Positions 6,718 through 13,001 of a stretch of DNA of 19,251 nt are shown in pieces. The DNA lies in the NCBI GenBank assembly GCA_003023535.1, contig PXSC01000041.1, positions 9,107 through 28,357 on the forward strand, written 5' to 3'. The DNA is from Halobacteriales archaeon QS_9_70_65. GTDB lineage: Archaea; Halobacteriota; Halobacteria; Halobacteriales; Haloarculaceae. Below the pieces are notes generated by a model that was not told where the DNA came from, did not search any database, and worked only from the letters and a program-made list of their open reading frames with translations. The translations under genes were made by a program, and so were the position numbers. How positions within the stretch are numbered: the first letter of the stretch is position 1; each line of letters begins with the position of its first letter.

Positions 6718-7608
6718 CTACAGATGGTCGGCGTCGATCTCCATGATGTCGGCCGCTTCTGCGGGCGTCGCGGGCTCGCGGCCGACGTTGCGGGTGAGTT
6801 CGGCCGCCTTGGCGACCAGTTCGCCGTTCGTCGCCATCTCGCCGCCCGGCAGGTAGAAGTTGTCCTCGAGGCCGACCCGGACGTTGCCGCCCATCGACAG
6901 CGCGCCGGCCGCCAGCTGCCACTGGTTTTCGGAGATGCCGATGACCTGCCAGTTGGCGTCGCCGGGCAGCTGGCGGACCTGGTGAGCGAGGTTCTCGATG
7001 GTCGGCGGGATGCCGCCGAGTACGCCCATGATGAGCGAGAAGTGGATGGGGTGTTCGAGGGTGCCCGACTTCAGGAACGGCCGGATGTTGCCGACGTGGC
7101 CGGTGTCGAAACACTCCAGTTCGGGCTTGACGCCCGCGTCGTTCATCGCCTCGAGGAACGACTCGATTTCGTTGAACGGGTTATCGAACACCATGTCGAA
7201 GACGAAATCGTCCCGGGAGTCGCTGTACTTCGCGTAGTTCATCGACCCCATGTTGAGCGCCGCGACGTCGGGCCGGACGCCCTCGACGTACTCGACGCGG
7301 GAGTCGACGGGCTCGTGCAGCGCCCCCGTCGAGAAGTTGATCAGGATGTCCGTCCGGGCGCGCACCTCGTCGTAGATTTCCTGGTAGATCTCCTCGTCGA
7401 ACGTCGGCGAGCCGTTCTCGGTGCGGGCGTGGATGTGCGCCACCGCGGCGCCATTGTCGCGGGCCGCGGCGGCGTCGTCGGCTATCTCCTCCGGCGTGTA
7501 GGGGATGTGCTCACATTGGTCGCGGGTCGTGAGCGCGCCGGTCAGCGCCGCGCTGATGATCGCCCTGTCGGGGTCGTTGCCCTTGACTGAATCTTGCTCG
7601 ATGGTCAT
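6718..7608 (-). CDS. BKACE-family beta-keto acid cleavage enzyme (DUF849)
   Basis: A 296-aa TIM-barrel enzyme of the family that condenses a beta-keto acid with acetyl-CoA and splits it into acetoacetate and a new acyl-CoA (prototype Kce of lysine fermentation). Hallmarks are [11 protein letters not shown] near the N-terminus, the metal-binding AHIHAR (H58, H60), [23 protein letters not shown], and [10 protein letters not shown] with the catalytic glutamate. Length fits the family. It begins 27 bp after the enoyl-CoA hydratase stop and is probably co-transcribed. The acyl-CoA context supports a role in catabolism of a keto acid or amino acid; the actual substrate is not readable here. Confidence 0.9.
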   Translation of the reverse strand: MTIEQDSVKGNDPDRAIISAALTGALTTRDQCEHIPYTPEEIADDAAAARDNGAAVAHIHARTENGSPTFDEEIYQEIYDEVRARTDILINFSTGALHEPVDSRVEYVEGVRPDVAALNMGSMNYAKYSDSRDDFVFDMVFDNPFNEIESFLEAMNDAGVKPELECFDTGHVGNIRPFLKSGTLEHPIHFSLIMGVLGGIPPTIENLAHQVRQLPGDANWQVIGISENQWQLAAGALSMGGNVRVGLEDNFYLPGGEMATNGELVAKAAELTRNVGREPATPAEAADIMEIDADHL

Positions 7609-7635
7609 GGATGTGGATGTGGATTGGGTGTCGCG

Positions 7636-8478
7636 TCACTCGTCGGAGTCGTCGGGGTCGTCGGGGTCGTCGGGGCGGCCCTTCCAGTCGGGCGTCGAGT
7701 CGGTGAGGAAGGCGTTGAAGCCGGCCTCGGCGTCGTCGCTCATCGCCAGCAGCGTCACCATCTCACGCATGTAGTCCAGCGCCTCCTCGAAGCCCATCTC
7801 GCGCTGGTTGTAGAAGGCCTCCTTGCCCATCTCGATCGTGAACGCCGACGGCGTCACGAGGCCGTCGACGAGGTCGTCGAGTTCGGCCTCGAAGGAGTCG
7901 GCGGGGACGACCTCGGTCGTGAAGCCGATGTCGTGGGCGGTCTCGGCGTCGAACTGCTCGCCGGTGAACAGATACCGGAAGGCCTGTTTCTCGTTGACCG
8001 TCCGCATCACGGGTACGAGCGCCTGTGCGGGGAAGATGCCGAGTTCCACCTCGGGGGTGCCGAAGGTGGCCTCGTCGCTGGCGAGGATCACGTCGCAGGC
8101 CCCCGCCAGGCCCATGCCGCCGGCCAGACAGTAGCCCTCGACGGCGGCGACGGTGAGCGCGGCGGTGTCGACGGCCGCCTCGACGAGCCGCTTCATGCCG
8201 GCGAACCCCTCGCGGTAAGCCGCCGACCCCTGGCCGATGGCGCCGGCCATCGACTTGATGTCGCCGCCGGCGCAGAAGGTGCCGCCGGCGCCGCGGATCA
8301 CGACGACACGGGTCTCGCCCTCGTCGGCGTACGCGAGGACGTTGAGCAGCCCCTCGATGACGGCGCCGTTCAGGGCGTTGCGGTCCTCCTCGCGGTCGAT
8401 GACCGCCCGGACGGCGAGGCCGTCGTCGGCCACGGTCACCGCCAGGTCGTCGTTACCGAGGTCGTCGCGCGTGACCAT
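7636..8478 (-). CDS. Enoyl-CoA hydratase/isomerase family protein
   Basis: A 280-aa crotonase-fold protein. The oxyanion-hole segments are visible (GAGGTFCAGGDIKSM and VAAVEGYCLAGGMGLAGACD), as is the second catalytic-position glutamate in TPEVELGIFP. The first catalytic glutamate of classical hydratases (in GGxxELA) is replaced: the text reads GGMGLAGACD. This makes a different reaction, such as isomerisation, hydrolysis or decarboxylation, possible. The C-terminus ends in an acidic DDPDDPDDSDE tail encoded by a short GTCGGGGTC repeat. It is first in a leftward pair with the BKACE gene and divergent from the AidB-like ACAD, 136 bp away. Confidence 0.88.
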   Translation of the reverse strand: MVTRDDLGNDDLAVTVADDGLAVRAVIDREEDRNALNGAVIEGLLNVLAYADEGETRVVVIRGAGGTFCAGGDIKSMAGAIGQGSAAYREGFAGMKRLVEAAVDTAALTVAAVEGYCLAGGMGLAGACDVILASDEATFGTPEVELGIFPAQALVPVMRTVNEKQAFRYLFTGEQFDAETAHDIGFTTEVVPADSFEAELDDLVDGLVTPSAFTIEMGKEAFYNQREMGFEEALDYMREMVTLLAMSDDAEAGFNAFLTDSTPDWKGRPDDPDDPDDSDE

Positions 8479-8585
8479 TATCGGGTGGATGCGGCCCCCG
8501 GCTCATCACCATTTCGGACGGGCGCAAACGAACGATCAGTTCAACCGCGACGCGCGGAGCGACCGTTTCGCCGCCGGCGCGAGGA

Positions 8586-8590
8586 TTTAT
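8586..8590 (+). promoter_or_regulatory. TATA-like box for the AidB-like gene
   Basis: TTTAT ends 25 nt before the ATG at 8615 and stands out from the surrounding GC-rich DNA. The 136-bp divergent intergenic region must also carry the promoter of the leftward hydratase/BKACE pair. Confidence 0.45.
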
Positions 8591-9294
8591 GCGCCGCGGT
8601 CCGAACTGCCGGTCATGGACGCGGACCCGATACCGTACGGCGACTACGACGCCGGTCGGAACTGCAACTACTGGCGGCTGGACCCGACGCTGCGGTTCGA
8701 GGCCCGGCGCGTCTACCCGGACGACGAGTTCGAGTGGGCCGAGCCGGTCCTCGAGGAGTTCGGCGAGGTCCTCGGCCGCCGGATGGCGGACACGGCCGAC
8801 CGCATCGACGAGGCGGGCCACGAACTACGGTCGTTCGACAGGTACGGCGAGCGACTGAACGAGGTGGAGTACCACCCGCTCGTCCGCGAGCAAGAGGAAA
8901 TCGTCTACGAGGAGTTCGGCGTCACCCACGACGCCTTCCACGCGCCGCCGGGCCGCGAGGAGCCGCTCGGGCTGACGCACGTGCTCACCATGCAAGCGCT
9001 GCTGTCGTGCGTCGACGGGGGCTTCTGCTGTCCCGTCTCGATGACCACCGGCGCCGCGCTCGTCCTCGAGAAGTTCGACGACGGCTCGCTTACGGAGTAC
9101 TTCGAGGCGCTGACCGCCCGCAGCCTCGACGACCACATCGAGGGCGCGATGTTCCTCACCGAGGAGCAGGGTGGTTCGGACGTCGGCGCCAACGAGGTGC
9201 GCGCAGAGCCGACCGGCGAAGAGAGCGAGGCGTTAGAGACGCCGCGGAGGGGAGGCGGGGTACCCGCCGAGCGCGTCTACGAACTGTACGGCGA

Positions 9295-9305
9295 GAAGTG
9301 GTTCT
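9295..9305 (+). repeat. attL core
   Basis: GAAGTGGTTCT, identical to 16498-16508, with mismatches on both sides of the repeat. It covers part of the Glu codon, then Lys, Trp and Phe, and the first base of the following codon of the conserved EKWFC motif. Crossing over anywhere in the repeat restores the same host sequence. Confidence 0.93.
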
Positions 9306-9333
9306 TCCCACGTTGTCAGCGTTCGATAAGAGG
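9304..9333. repeat. Left terminal inverted repeat beside attL
   Basis: Read inward, this 30-bp segment matches the inward-read right end (16501 down to 16472) at 21 of 30 positions without gaps. Shared blocks are CTTC, CACG, CGTTC and ATAAG. It is a likely set of integrase arm sites. Confidence 0.65.
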
Positions 9334-9455
9334 CCGTTCGCCCGGTCGAACGTGCCGCGAGTGGCCGAAGCGGCTACCAGCCCACGACAGCCACTCCCGG
9401 CGGTCACTCCCACAATATCCAGCCGCTTCAGCGTAACGGTCAGCGCCGCCCCTTG

Positions 9456-9710
9456 TCACTCCCGCCGCAGCAGCAGGTGCTTACACCCCGGGTGAGCGTC
9501 CGCGTCGGAGCACTCCGGTATCTCCTCGGGGAGCACACCGGACGCGAGCACGTCGCGGCCAGCGTCCCGCAGGTCCGATACTGGTGTCCCGCACGGCCGG
9601 CGCGGCGAGAGCACGACATGGACCACCTCGCGGTCGCCCGTCGCGGTCACCGTCTCACACCGATGGGCAACGGGCGTCCCCAGGCCAAGACCGGGACCAT
9701 CTCCCGTCAC
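9456..9710 (-). CDS. Small Cys/His-containing element protein
   Basis: An 84-aa protein of unknown function, last in the leftward gene line of the element. It starts with GTG at 9710, and that GTGA overlaps the stop of the upstream gene (tca at 9707-9709), which supports translational coupling and a real gene. It contains four cysteines (C18, C40, C67, C75) and histidines near them (AHRC, HPGCKH), so metal binding is possible. A central VVHVVLS strand is followed by a Pro/Cys turn. It ends about 150 bp from attL; that gap holds the left inverted repeat and no other gene I can support. Confidence 0.6.
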   Translation of the reverse strand: MTGDGPGLGLGTPVAHRCETVTATGDREVVHVVLSPRRPCGTPVSDLRDAGRDVLASGVLPEEIPECSDADAHPGCKHLLLRRE

Positions 9711-10774
9711 TCTCCGTCCCCTCTATCGCTCATGGCAGGCGTAGCGGCCATCAGACGGTCCATTTCCTCTTTTGCGCCCGTTTCGGGGTCGTTCTCTCTC
9801 GTTTCCCCGGCTTCGACCCCGGGAGTCGCGTCCGCCTCACCGGCTTCGCCGGGGTCCGTGTCGGCGGTGAGGCCGGCGTCGGCCAGCACGTCCCCGTCAG
9901 CCACCGCTTCAAGATCACACCGGAGCCGTTTCGCGCCACCTTTCGCGTCCGTTTCGTAGCCTTCGGCCTTAGCCGCCCGGTCCATGAGGTCCTTCATCTT
10001 CCGCGTTCCGGGTGTCCCGTCGAACACCTCGCCACGCACCGTGTCGGCCCGAAGGGCGCGCTTCCCGTCGCGCCGGGCCGCCCGGCAGGCCAGTTCGACA
10101 CGGAGGCCGTGCGCCCGTTCATCGTCGGTGAGGTCATCGTAGGGCTTCCGCTCGAAGGCTGGCGCGTCAGGGTCTATACCCTGTTCCTCGGCGTACTCCC
10201 GGGCCTGCTCCTCGGGGACGAACAGGTCCGGGTTACTCGGGTGCTCCGTATAGTCGATACGATTGAGTACCGGCTGGAAGTGCGTCTCGCGCATGTGCTC
10301 CGTGTCGCCGCCCCGCCAGGGCATGGCCTCCAGCTTCTCCCCGAACACATCGCGGGGGAACGCGCCCGGTGTGAGTTCCTTCGCCAGCCACCGCCGCTTT
10401 TTCTCCTCGGCAGTAAGGCCCCGGTCGTCGCCCGAGTCGAGTTCGTCCGCCAGCTTCTCGGCGTCCGGGACGGCCACCTCCAGCTTGTCGGTGAGCAGGC
10501 CGAGTAGGCCACCGTCGAGATACCAGCACACGACGGCCCGGAGCACGTCGTGGTTCGCTTTCCCTATCTCCGTCGCGTAGGCGGCCATGTCCGCTTTCAC
10601 CTCAGCGCTCACGGCTTTCCACACCCGACCGTCGGGGTCCCCCGTCGCGGGGCGTGTCGAAGGTGTTTTTTCTCGCGTGTCCTGGCCACGACGGGCCACC
10701 GCCCCCAGTAGCCGGCCCACGTACTCCTCGGCCGGGTGGTCCTCGCGGTATTCACGCCACGCCCGTTCAAGCAC
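9707..10774 (-). CDS. Element-encoded DNA-binding-like protein, in-frame TAG near N-terminus
   Basis: From the GTG at 10774 this is a 355-aa acidic protein of unknown function. A segment at about residues 50-95 (WKAVSAEVKADMAAYATEIG, then VLRAVVCWYLDGG) looks like a ribbon-helix-helix or coiled region; the C-terminal 60 residues are acidic and low complexity. The coding pattern continues upstream of this GTG without break (RPPEWDRFLEAVEAEYG, EPYAGFVLERAWREY) back to a GTG at 10885 with a GGGGTGG purine stretch before it. That longer frame is interrupted by one TAG at 10853-10855, the eleventh codon. The natural protein therefore probably began at 10885 with MSRVDRPQLG. Whether it is now shortened, read through, or a sequencing error is open. 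A replication or regulatory role is only a guess. Confidence 0.7.
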   Translation of the reverse strand: MLERAWREYREDHPAEEYVGRLLGAVARRGQDTREKTPSTRPATGDPDGRVWKAVSAEVKADMAAYATEIGKANHDVLRAVVCWYLDGGLLGLLTDKLEVAVPDAEKLADELDSGDDRGLTAEEKKRRWLAKELTPGAFPRDVFGEKLEAMPWRGGDTEHMRETHFQPVLNRIDYTEHPSNPDLFVPEEQAREYAEEQGIDPDAPAFERKPYDDLTDDERAHGLRVELACRAARRDGKRALRADTVRGEVFDGTPGTRKMKDLMDRAAKAEGYETDAKGGAKRLRCDLEAVADGDVLADAGLTADTDPGEAGEADATPGVEAGETRENDPETGAKEEMDRLMAATPAMSDRGDGE

Positions 10775-10900
10775 GAAACCCGCATACGGCTCCGTCGCGC
10801 CGTATTCAGCTTCGACGGCTTCGAGGAAACGGTCCCACTCGGGCGGACGTTTCTACCCGAGTTGCGGCCGGTCCACGCGGCTCACCGGGACCACCCCGAC

Positions 10901-10980
10901 GTGTCGAACGGACACGAACGTATCAGCCGAGTAGGAAAGAAAGTGTGTAACGGACACGTAACAGTAGTAGTGTAGTAGTG
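10901..10980 (-). promoter_or_regulatory. Repeat-rich control region upstream of the leftmost element genes
   Basis: On the plus strand AACGGACACG occurs twice, at 10907-10916 and 10949-10958, 42 bp apart. Each is part of an inverted repeat (GTGTCGAACGGACAC at 10901-10915; GTGTAACGGACAC at 10945-10957). A GTAGTAGTGTAGTAG run follows at 10964-10978; its reverse contains ACTACAC, a motif also found before the RHH-like gene. These look like operators for an element regulator. The stretch from 10886 to 11259 contains no gene I can support. Confidence 0.45.
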
Positions 10981-11170
10981 TCGTGCGGCCCCGTCCGGTC
11001 GGCCGCCACGGCGGCCTCCCTCGCCCCGTCCGGCGGTTTTCCGTCTCTCGCGTGGTTCGTCCCGGTGGGGGACACGCTCTTTCGAGCGGGACACAGGAAA
11101 AAAAGAGTCCGTCCGTTCTCGGCGCGAGACGACGGCGGAAGCTTCATTTCCCGGCGAGGAGAATCCACTC

Positions 11171-11198
11171 ACGACGACCACCTCCACGGTGGCGTCGT
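11171..11198 (-). terminator. Hairpin downstream of the 43-aa gene
   Basis: CCACC (11178-11182) pairs with GGTGG (11188-11192) around a 5-nt loop, and ACGAC (11171-11175) pairs with GTCGT (11194-11198) across a small internal bulge. It lies about 60 bp beyond the stop of the 43-aa gene in the direction of transcription. There is no strong T-run, so termination is uncertain. Confidence 0.35.
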
Positions 11199-11259
11199 TC
11201 CACGTCCTTCGGCGCGGGCGTCCCACCGCCCGTGTCTATCCGGTCCGTGCATGATGCTC

Positions 11260-11391
11260 CTACCGGCCAGCGTCGGCGTCGTCGGCCGCTTCGAGCAGGG
11301 CCTTCGCGTACTTCGCGCACTGGAGGTCACTCTCCGCGAGGGCTTCGAGGTCGTCGCGCCGCTCGCGGACGGCCTGGAGGCCGTCGCTCAC
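11260..11391 (-). CDS. 43-aa helical element protein
   Basis: A short gene that begins with GTG at 11391 in a GTGA overlap with the stop of the RHH-like gene and ends with TAG at 11260-11262. The protein starts MSDGLQAVRERRDDLEALAE, has a single Cys (QCAKYAKALLEAADD) and ends in an Asp/Ala tail; it should form two amphipathic helices. The overlap and native-looking composition support it. It may act with the preceding regulator, as small coupled partners often do, but I do not recognise a family with certainty. Confidence 0.55.
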   Translation of the reverse strand: MSDGLQAVRERRDDLEALAESDLQCAKYAKALLEAADDADAGR

Positions 11392-11546
11392 GGCTCGGCC
11401 CCCACCGGCCCCGGTGCGTCCGGATCGTACTGCTCGGCCATTTTCTGGAGCAGTTCGTCGTAGGACTCACCGCCGCGCTTGCACGCCCGAACCGTGTCCC
11501 GCGTCTCCGACGACACGGGGATTCGCGTGTCGTTTGCCATACTCAT
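11388..11546 (-). CDS. VapB/RHH-like regulator (short antitoxin-like protein)
   Basis: A 52-aa protein from ATG 11546 (or 50 aa from ATG 11540). The text NDTRIPVSSETRDTVRACKR, then GGESYDELLQKMAEQYDP, matches short haloarchaeal VapB-like or DUF7557-like proteins: one N-terminal strand (TRIPVS) followed by two helices, a dimeric ribbon-helix-helix layout. Such proteins are DNA-binding regulators or antitoxins. In-frame sequence upstream of 11546 (PGKPLLHTTCKW) falls in the AT-rich promoter region and is rejected as coding. No PIN-domain toxin is adjacent, so I favour a role as element regulator or excision factor. It lies next to the repeat-rich region that would hold its binding sites. Confidence 0.72.
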   Translation of the reverse strand: MSMANDTRIPVSSETRDTVRACKRGGESYDELLQKMAEQYDPDAPGPVGAEP

Positions 11547-11569
11547 AGGGAGGGGTGATAGCCACTTAC

Positions 11570-11770
11570 ATGTAGTGTGTAGTAGAGGTTTTCCAGGGGT
11601 GCACAACTACACAATTATTGAGCAAATTGAACGCGGCCTAATGTACAGAATTTAGTGTACAGAGCTGTTCTGAACCCTATTCGGAGAATTGTGTACCAAA
11701 CTGTGTACCTCCCTGTGTGGGACTGTCACCGGGTGAACAACTACACAATTACTTACAGAATTAGACATGA
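11570..11770. repeat. AT-rich iteron-like repeat region
   Basis: A 21-bp unit, GGGTG-N-ACAACTACACAATTA, occurs at 11597-11617 and 11731-11751 in direct orientation, 134 bp apart, identical except for the N. Downstream of each copy is a TACAGAATT(T)AG box (about 11644 and 11754). Between them GTGTAC occurs three times. A reversed ACTACAC motif is also at about 11577-11583. This 295-bp gene-free stretch (11547-11841) is the most AT-rich part of the element. It must contain the RHH-like gene promoter and could be a replication origin or a multi-operator control region; no Rep gene is recognisable. Confidence 0.6.
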
Positions 11771-11841
11771 TCAGAGGTAGGTGTCCGCACCCCGGTAGTG
11801 TTCGGGAGCACACACCGGACGCCGGAGCCGAGTAGCGCGGC

Positions 11842-11964
11842 TTATGATTCAGGGAGCGCCAGGAAACCCTCGGGATTACAGTCGGGACACCCCTCGGCCT
11901 GTTTCAGCACCGGCTCGAAGTTCGAGGGCCATCTCCCTTTCCCGCACTTCGAGCACCGGGTCAT
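11842..11964 (-). CDS. 40-aa zinc-ribbon mini-protein
   Basis: Starts with ATG at 11964, 3 nt after the TAA of the upstream gene, and ends with TAA at 11842-11844. The protein begins MTRCSKCGKGRWPSNFEPVL and continues to CPDCNPEGF; it has two Cys-x2-Cys knuckles (C4, C7, C26, C29), a minimal treble-clef or zinc-ribbon fold. Codon use matches its neighbours. It is the last gene of the leftward operon that starts with the XkdF-like gene. Function unknown; nucleic-acid binding is plausible. Confidence 0.72.
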   Translation of the reverse strand: MTRCSKCGKGRWPSNFEPVLKQAEGCPDCNPEGFLALPES

Positions 11965-11967
11965 GCC

Positions 11968-12285
11968 TTACTCCCCAGCCCTGGCGTCGTCGTCGCGGTC
12001 GTCGGCCTGCTCGCGTTCGTCCTCCAGCGCCGTCTCGGCGTCCCACCCGACAACTCCAGTCGGCCCGCTGCCGGCGAGCGCATCGGCAGCATCCTCGGCG
12101 CTCTCGAAGGTGTGTGCCTGCTGCTGCACGTGCTCGCGGGCGTCGTCGGGGAGCGGCAGGTTCTCCCCCGGATATATTCCGATGTACACCTTCCGCTCCT
12201 GCGGTGCGTCAGGAACCCCCTCGCCGTCGTCCTCCAGGTCATTTATTGCCCGTTCGACTGTTCGCCGCGTGGGTTTGCGTGTCAT
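11968..12285 (-). CDS. Acidic element protein, unknown function
   Basis: A 105-aa protein from ATG 12285, which lies 7 nt after the stop of the HTH gene. It opens with MTRKPTRRTVERAINDLEDD, a basic helix followed by an acidic one. A central folded segment follows (QERKVYIGIYPGENLPLPDD, HTFESAEDAADALAG), and the tail is acidic (EREQADDRDDDARAGE). I do not recognise a family. The position between a possible terminase small subunit and a zinc-ribbon gene suggests a virus-related accessory role, which is inference from context only. Confidence 0.7.
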   Translation of the reverse strand: MTRKPTRRTVERAINDLEDDGEGVPDAPQERKVYIGIYPGENLPLPDDAREHVQQQAHTFESAEDAADALAGSGPTGVVGWDAETALEDEREQADDRDDDARAGE

Positions 12286-12292
12286 GGTGTAG

Positions 12293-12724
12293 TCACTTGA
12301 TTTGGTAGTCGTTCGTCGCCTGCTGCTCCTGCTGGCGCTCCAGGGCTTCGATCCGCTCCAGCAGGTCCTCCAGGTCATTCGTCCGCAGCCAGCCGTGGTA
12401 GTCGCTCAGGGTTTGCGCGGCCTTCCGGTACTCGTCGGCGTCCAGCAGCCCCTGGATACACCGCCAGTAGAGGGCTTCACCTTCGAGCACTTCGCGGTCG
12501 CCCTGCGTGTCGTCGGCCCACTCGGCCAGCTTCTCCAGGTCGTTGTGTATATTCTGCCGAGTGCAGCCGTACCGCCTCGCCAGCCGCGCACCGTTTAACA
12601 GGCGCGGGGAGCCGCGCTTTTCGAGCAGGTCGAGAATTTCCGCTCGACGCTCCGTCCATTTGTAGTCCTGCGGGTCTTTCCCGTCTGGAATCTCAACCGC
12701 GCGGTAGTCGGTTTGGCCGCTCAT
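12293..12724 (-). CDS. HTH protein, candidate terminase small subunit
   Basis: A 143-aa protein from ATG 12724 (MSGQTDYRAVEIPDGKDPQD). Residues about 25-70 carry a helix-turn-helix with a clear recognition helix (LNGARLARRYGCTRQNIHNDL), then a helical middle (LYWRCIQGLLDADEYRKAAQ) and a C-terminal coiled-coil (LEDLLERIEALERQQEQQ). The opening VEIPDGKDPQDYKW and the WRCIQGLLDADEYRKAA region recall haloarchaeal tailed-virus HTH proteins that lie next to large terminase genes. DNA-binding HTH plus C-terminal oligomerisation helices is the usual architecture of TerS. No large terminase is present here. The DNA-binding call is solid; the TerS call is an inference. Confidence 0.7.
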   Translation of the reverse strand: MSGQTDYRAVEIPDGKDPQDYKWTERRAEILDLLEKRGSPRLLNGARLARRYGCTRQNIHNDLEKLAEWADDTQGDREVLEGEALYWRCIQGLLDADEYRKAAQTLSDYHGWLRTNDLEDLLERIEALERQQEQQATNDYQIK

Positions 12725-12740
12725 GTGAAACGATGTAAAG

Positions 12741-13001
12741 TCACTGGAACATCCGGCCGGGTGGGTCCCGGTCGCCGTCGTCGGTGTGCTTACTGCCGAT
12801 GGATTCCGGGAGGGACTGGCGGAACTCATCGGCGAACTGCTCGGCGAACTCGTCGGCGAAGTTCTCCTGCTCGGCCAGCTTCTCCAGAATCCGCTCCTGG
12901 CGCTGCATGATTTCCTGCTGCTGCTCGGCGAGCGCCTGCTGGGTTTCGGCGAGGGACTGCACTACGTCCTCCAGCGTCTGCTCGCCGTCGTCGTCGCTCA
13001 T
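12741..13001 (-). CDS. Coiled-coil protein, scaffold-like
   Basis: An 86-aa protein that starts with ATG 13001 in an ATGA overlap with the stop of the XkdF-like gene. Residues about 8-60 form one long Gln/Glu-rich coiled-coil (LEDVVQSLAETQQALAEQ, QQEIMQRQERILEKLAEQE), followed by an acidic DEF repeat and a charged tail ending PPGRMFQ. Translational coupling to a prohead-protease-like gene and this composition are reminiscent of capsid scaffolding proteins, but coiled-coils alone do not prove it. The in-frame region upstream of 13001 is Arg-rich and non-native, so the ATG is well supported. Confidence 0.7.
   Translation of the reverse strand: MSDDDGEQTLEDVVQSLAETQQALAEQQQEIMQRQERILEKLAEQENFADEFAEQFADEFRQSLPESIGSKHTDDGDRDPPGRMFQ

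Larger units (their letters stand above)
8615..9436 (+). pseudogene. AidB-like acyl-CoA dehydrogenase, 5' part cut by integration
   Basis: The first 230 codons (8615-9304) encode the N-terminal part of a large ACAD of the AidB-like type (PYGDYDAGRNCNYWRLDP start, VLTMQALLSC, GCPVSMT-like text, FLTEEQGGSDVGAN), up to the conserved GEKWF. At the next codon the frame enters the integrated element, which adds 43 unrelated residues and a TAA at 9434. The missing CSNIDAEG continuation resumes at 16508. Joined across the repeat, 8615-9304 plus 16508-17701 gives one 627-aa frame. Homologues have a short link before YELYGEKWF, but here about 18 extra residues are encoded by two small hairpins (9229-9243 and 9254-9268). 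As it stands, only a truncated protein can be made. Confidence 0.93.

Noticed and set aside
7594..9495. Long plus-strand open frame across the hydratase and AidB-like gene
   Set aside because: Low-complexity, Arg-rich translation antisense or out of frame to real genes.
10853..10855. TAG as pyrrolysine codon
   Set aside because: No pylTSBCD genes or PYLIS-like context are visible, and haloarchaea rarely use pyrrolysine; mutation or sequencing error is simpler.
10882..11226. Minus-strand open frame upstream of the leftmost element genes
   Set aside because: Composition is basic and low complexity, it crosses the repeat-rich control region, and the better frame (RPPEWDRF) is different.
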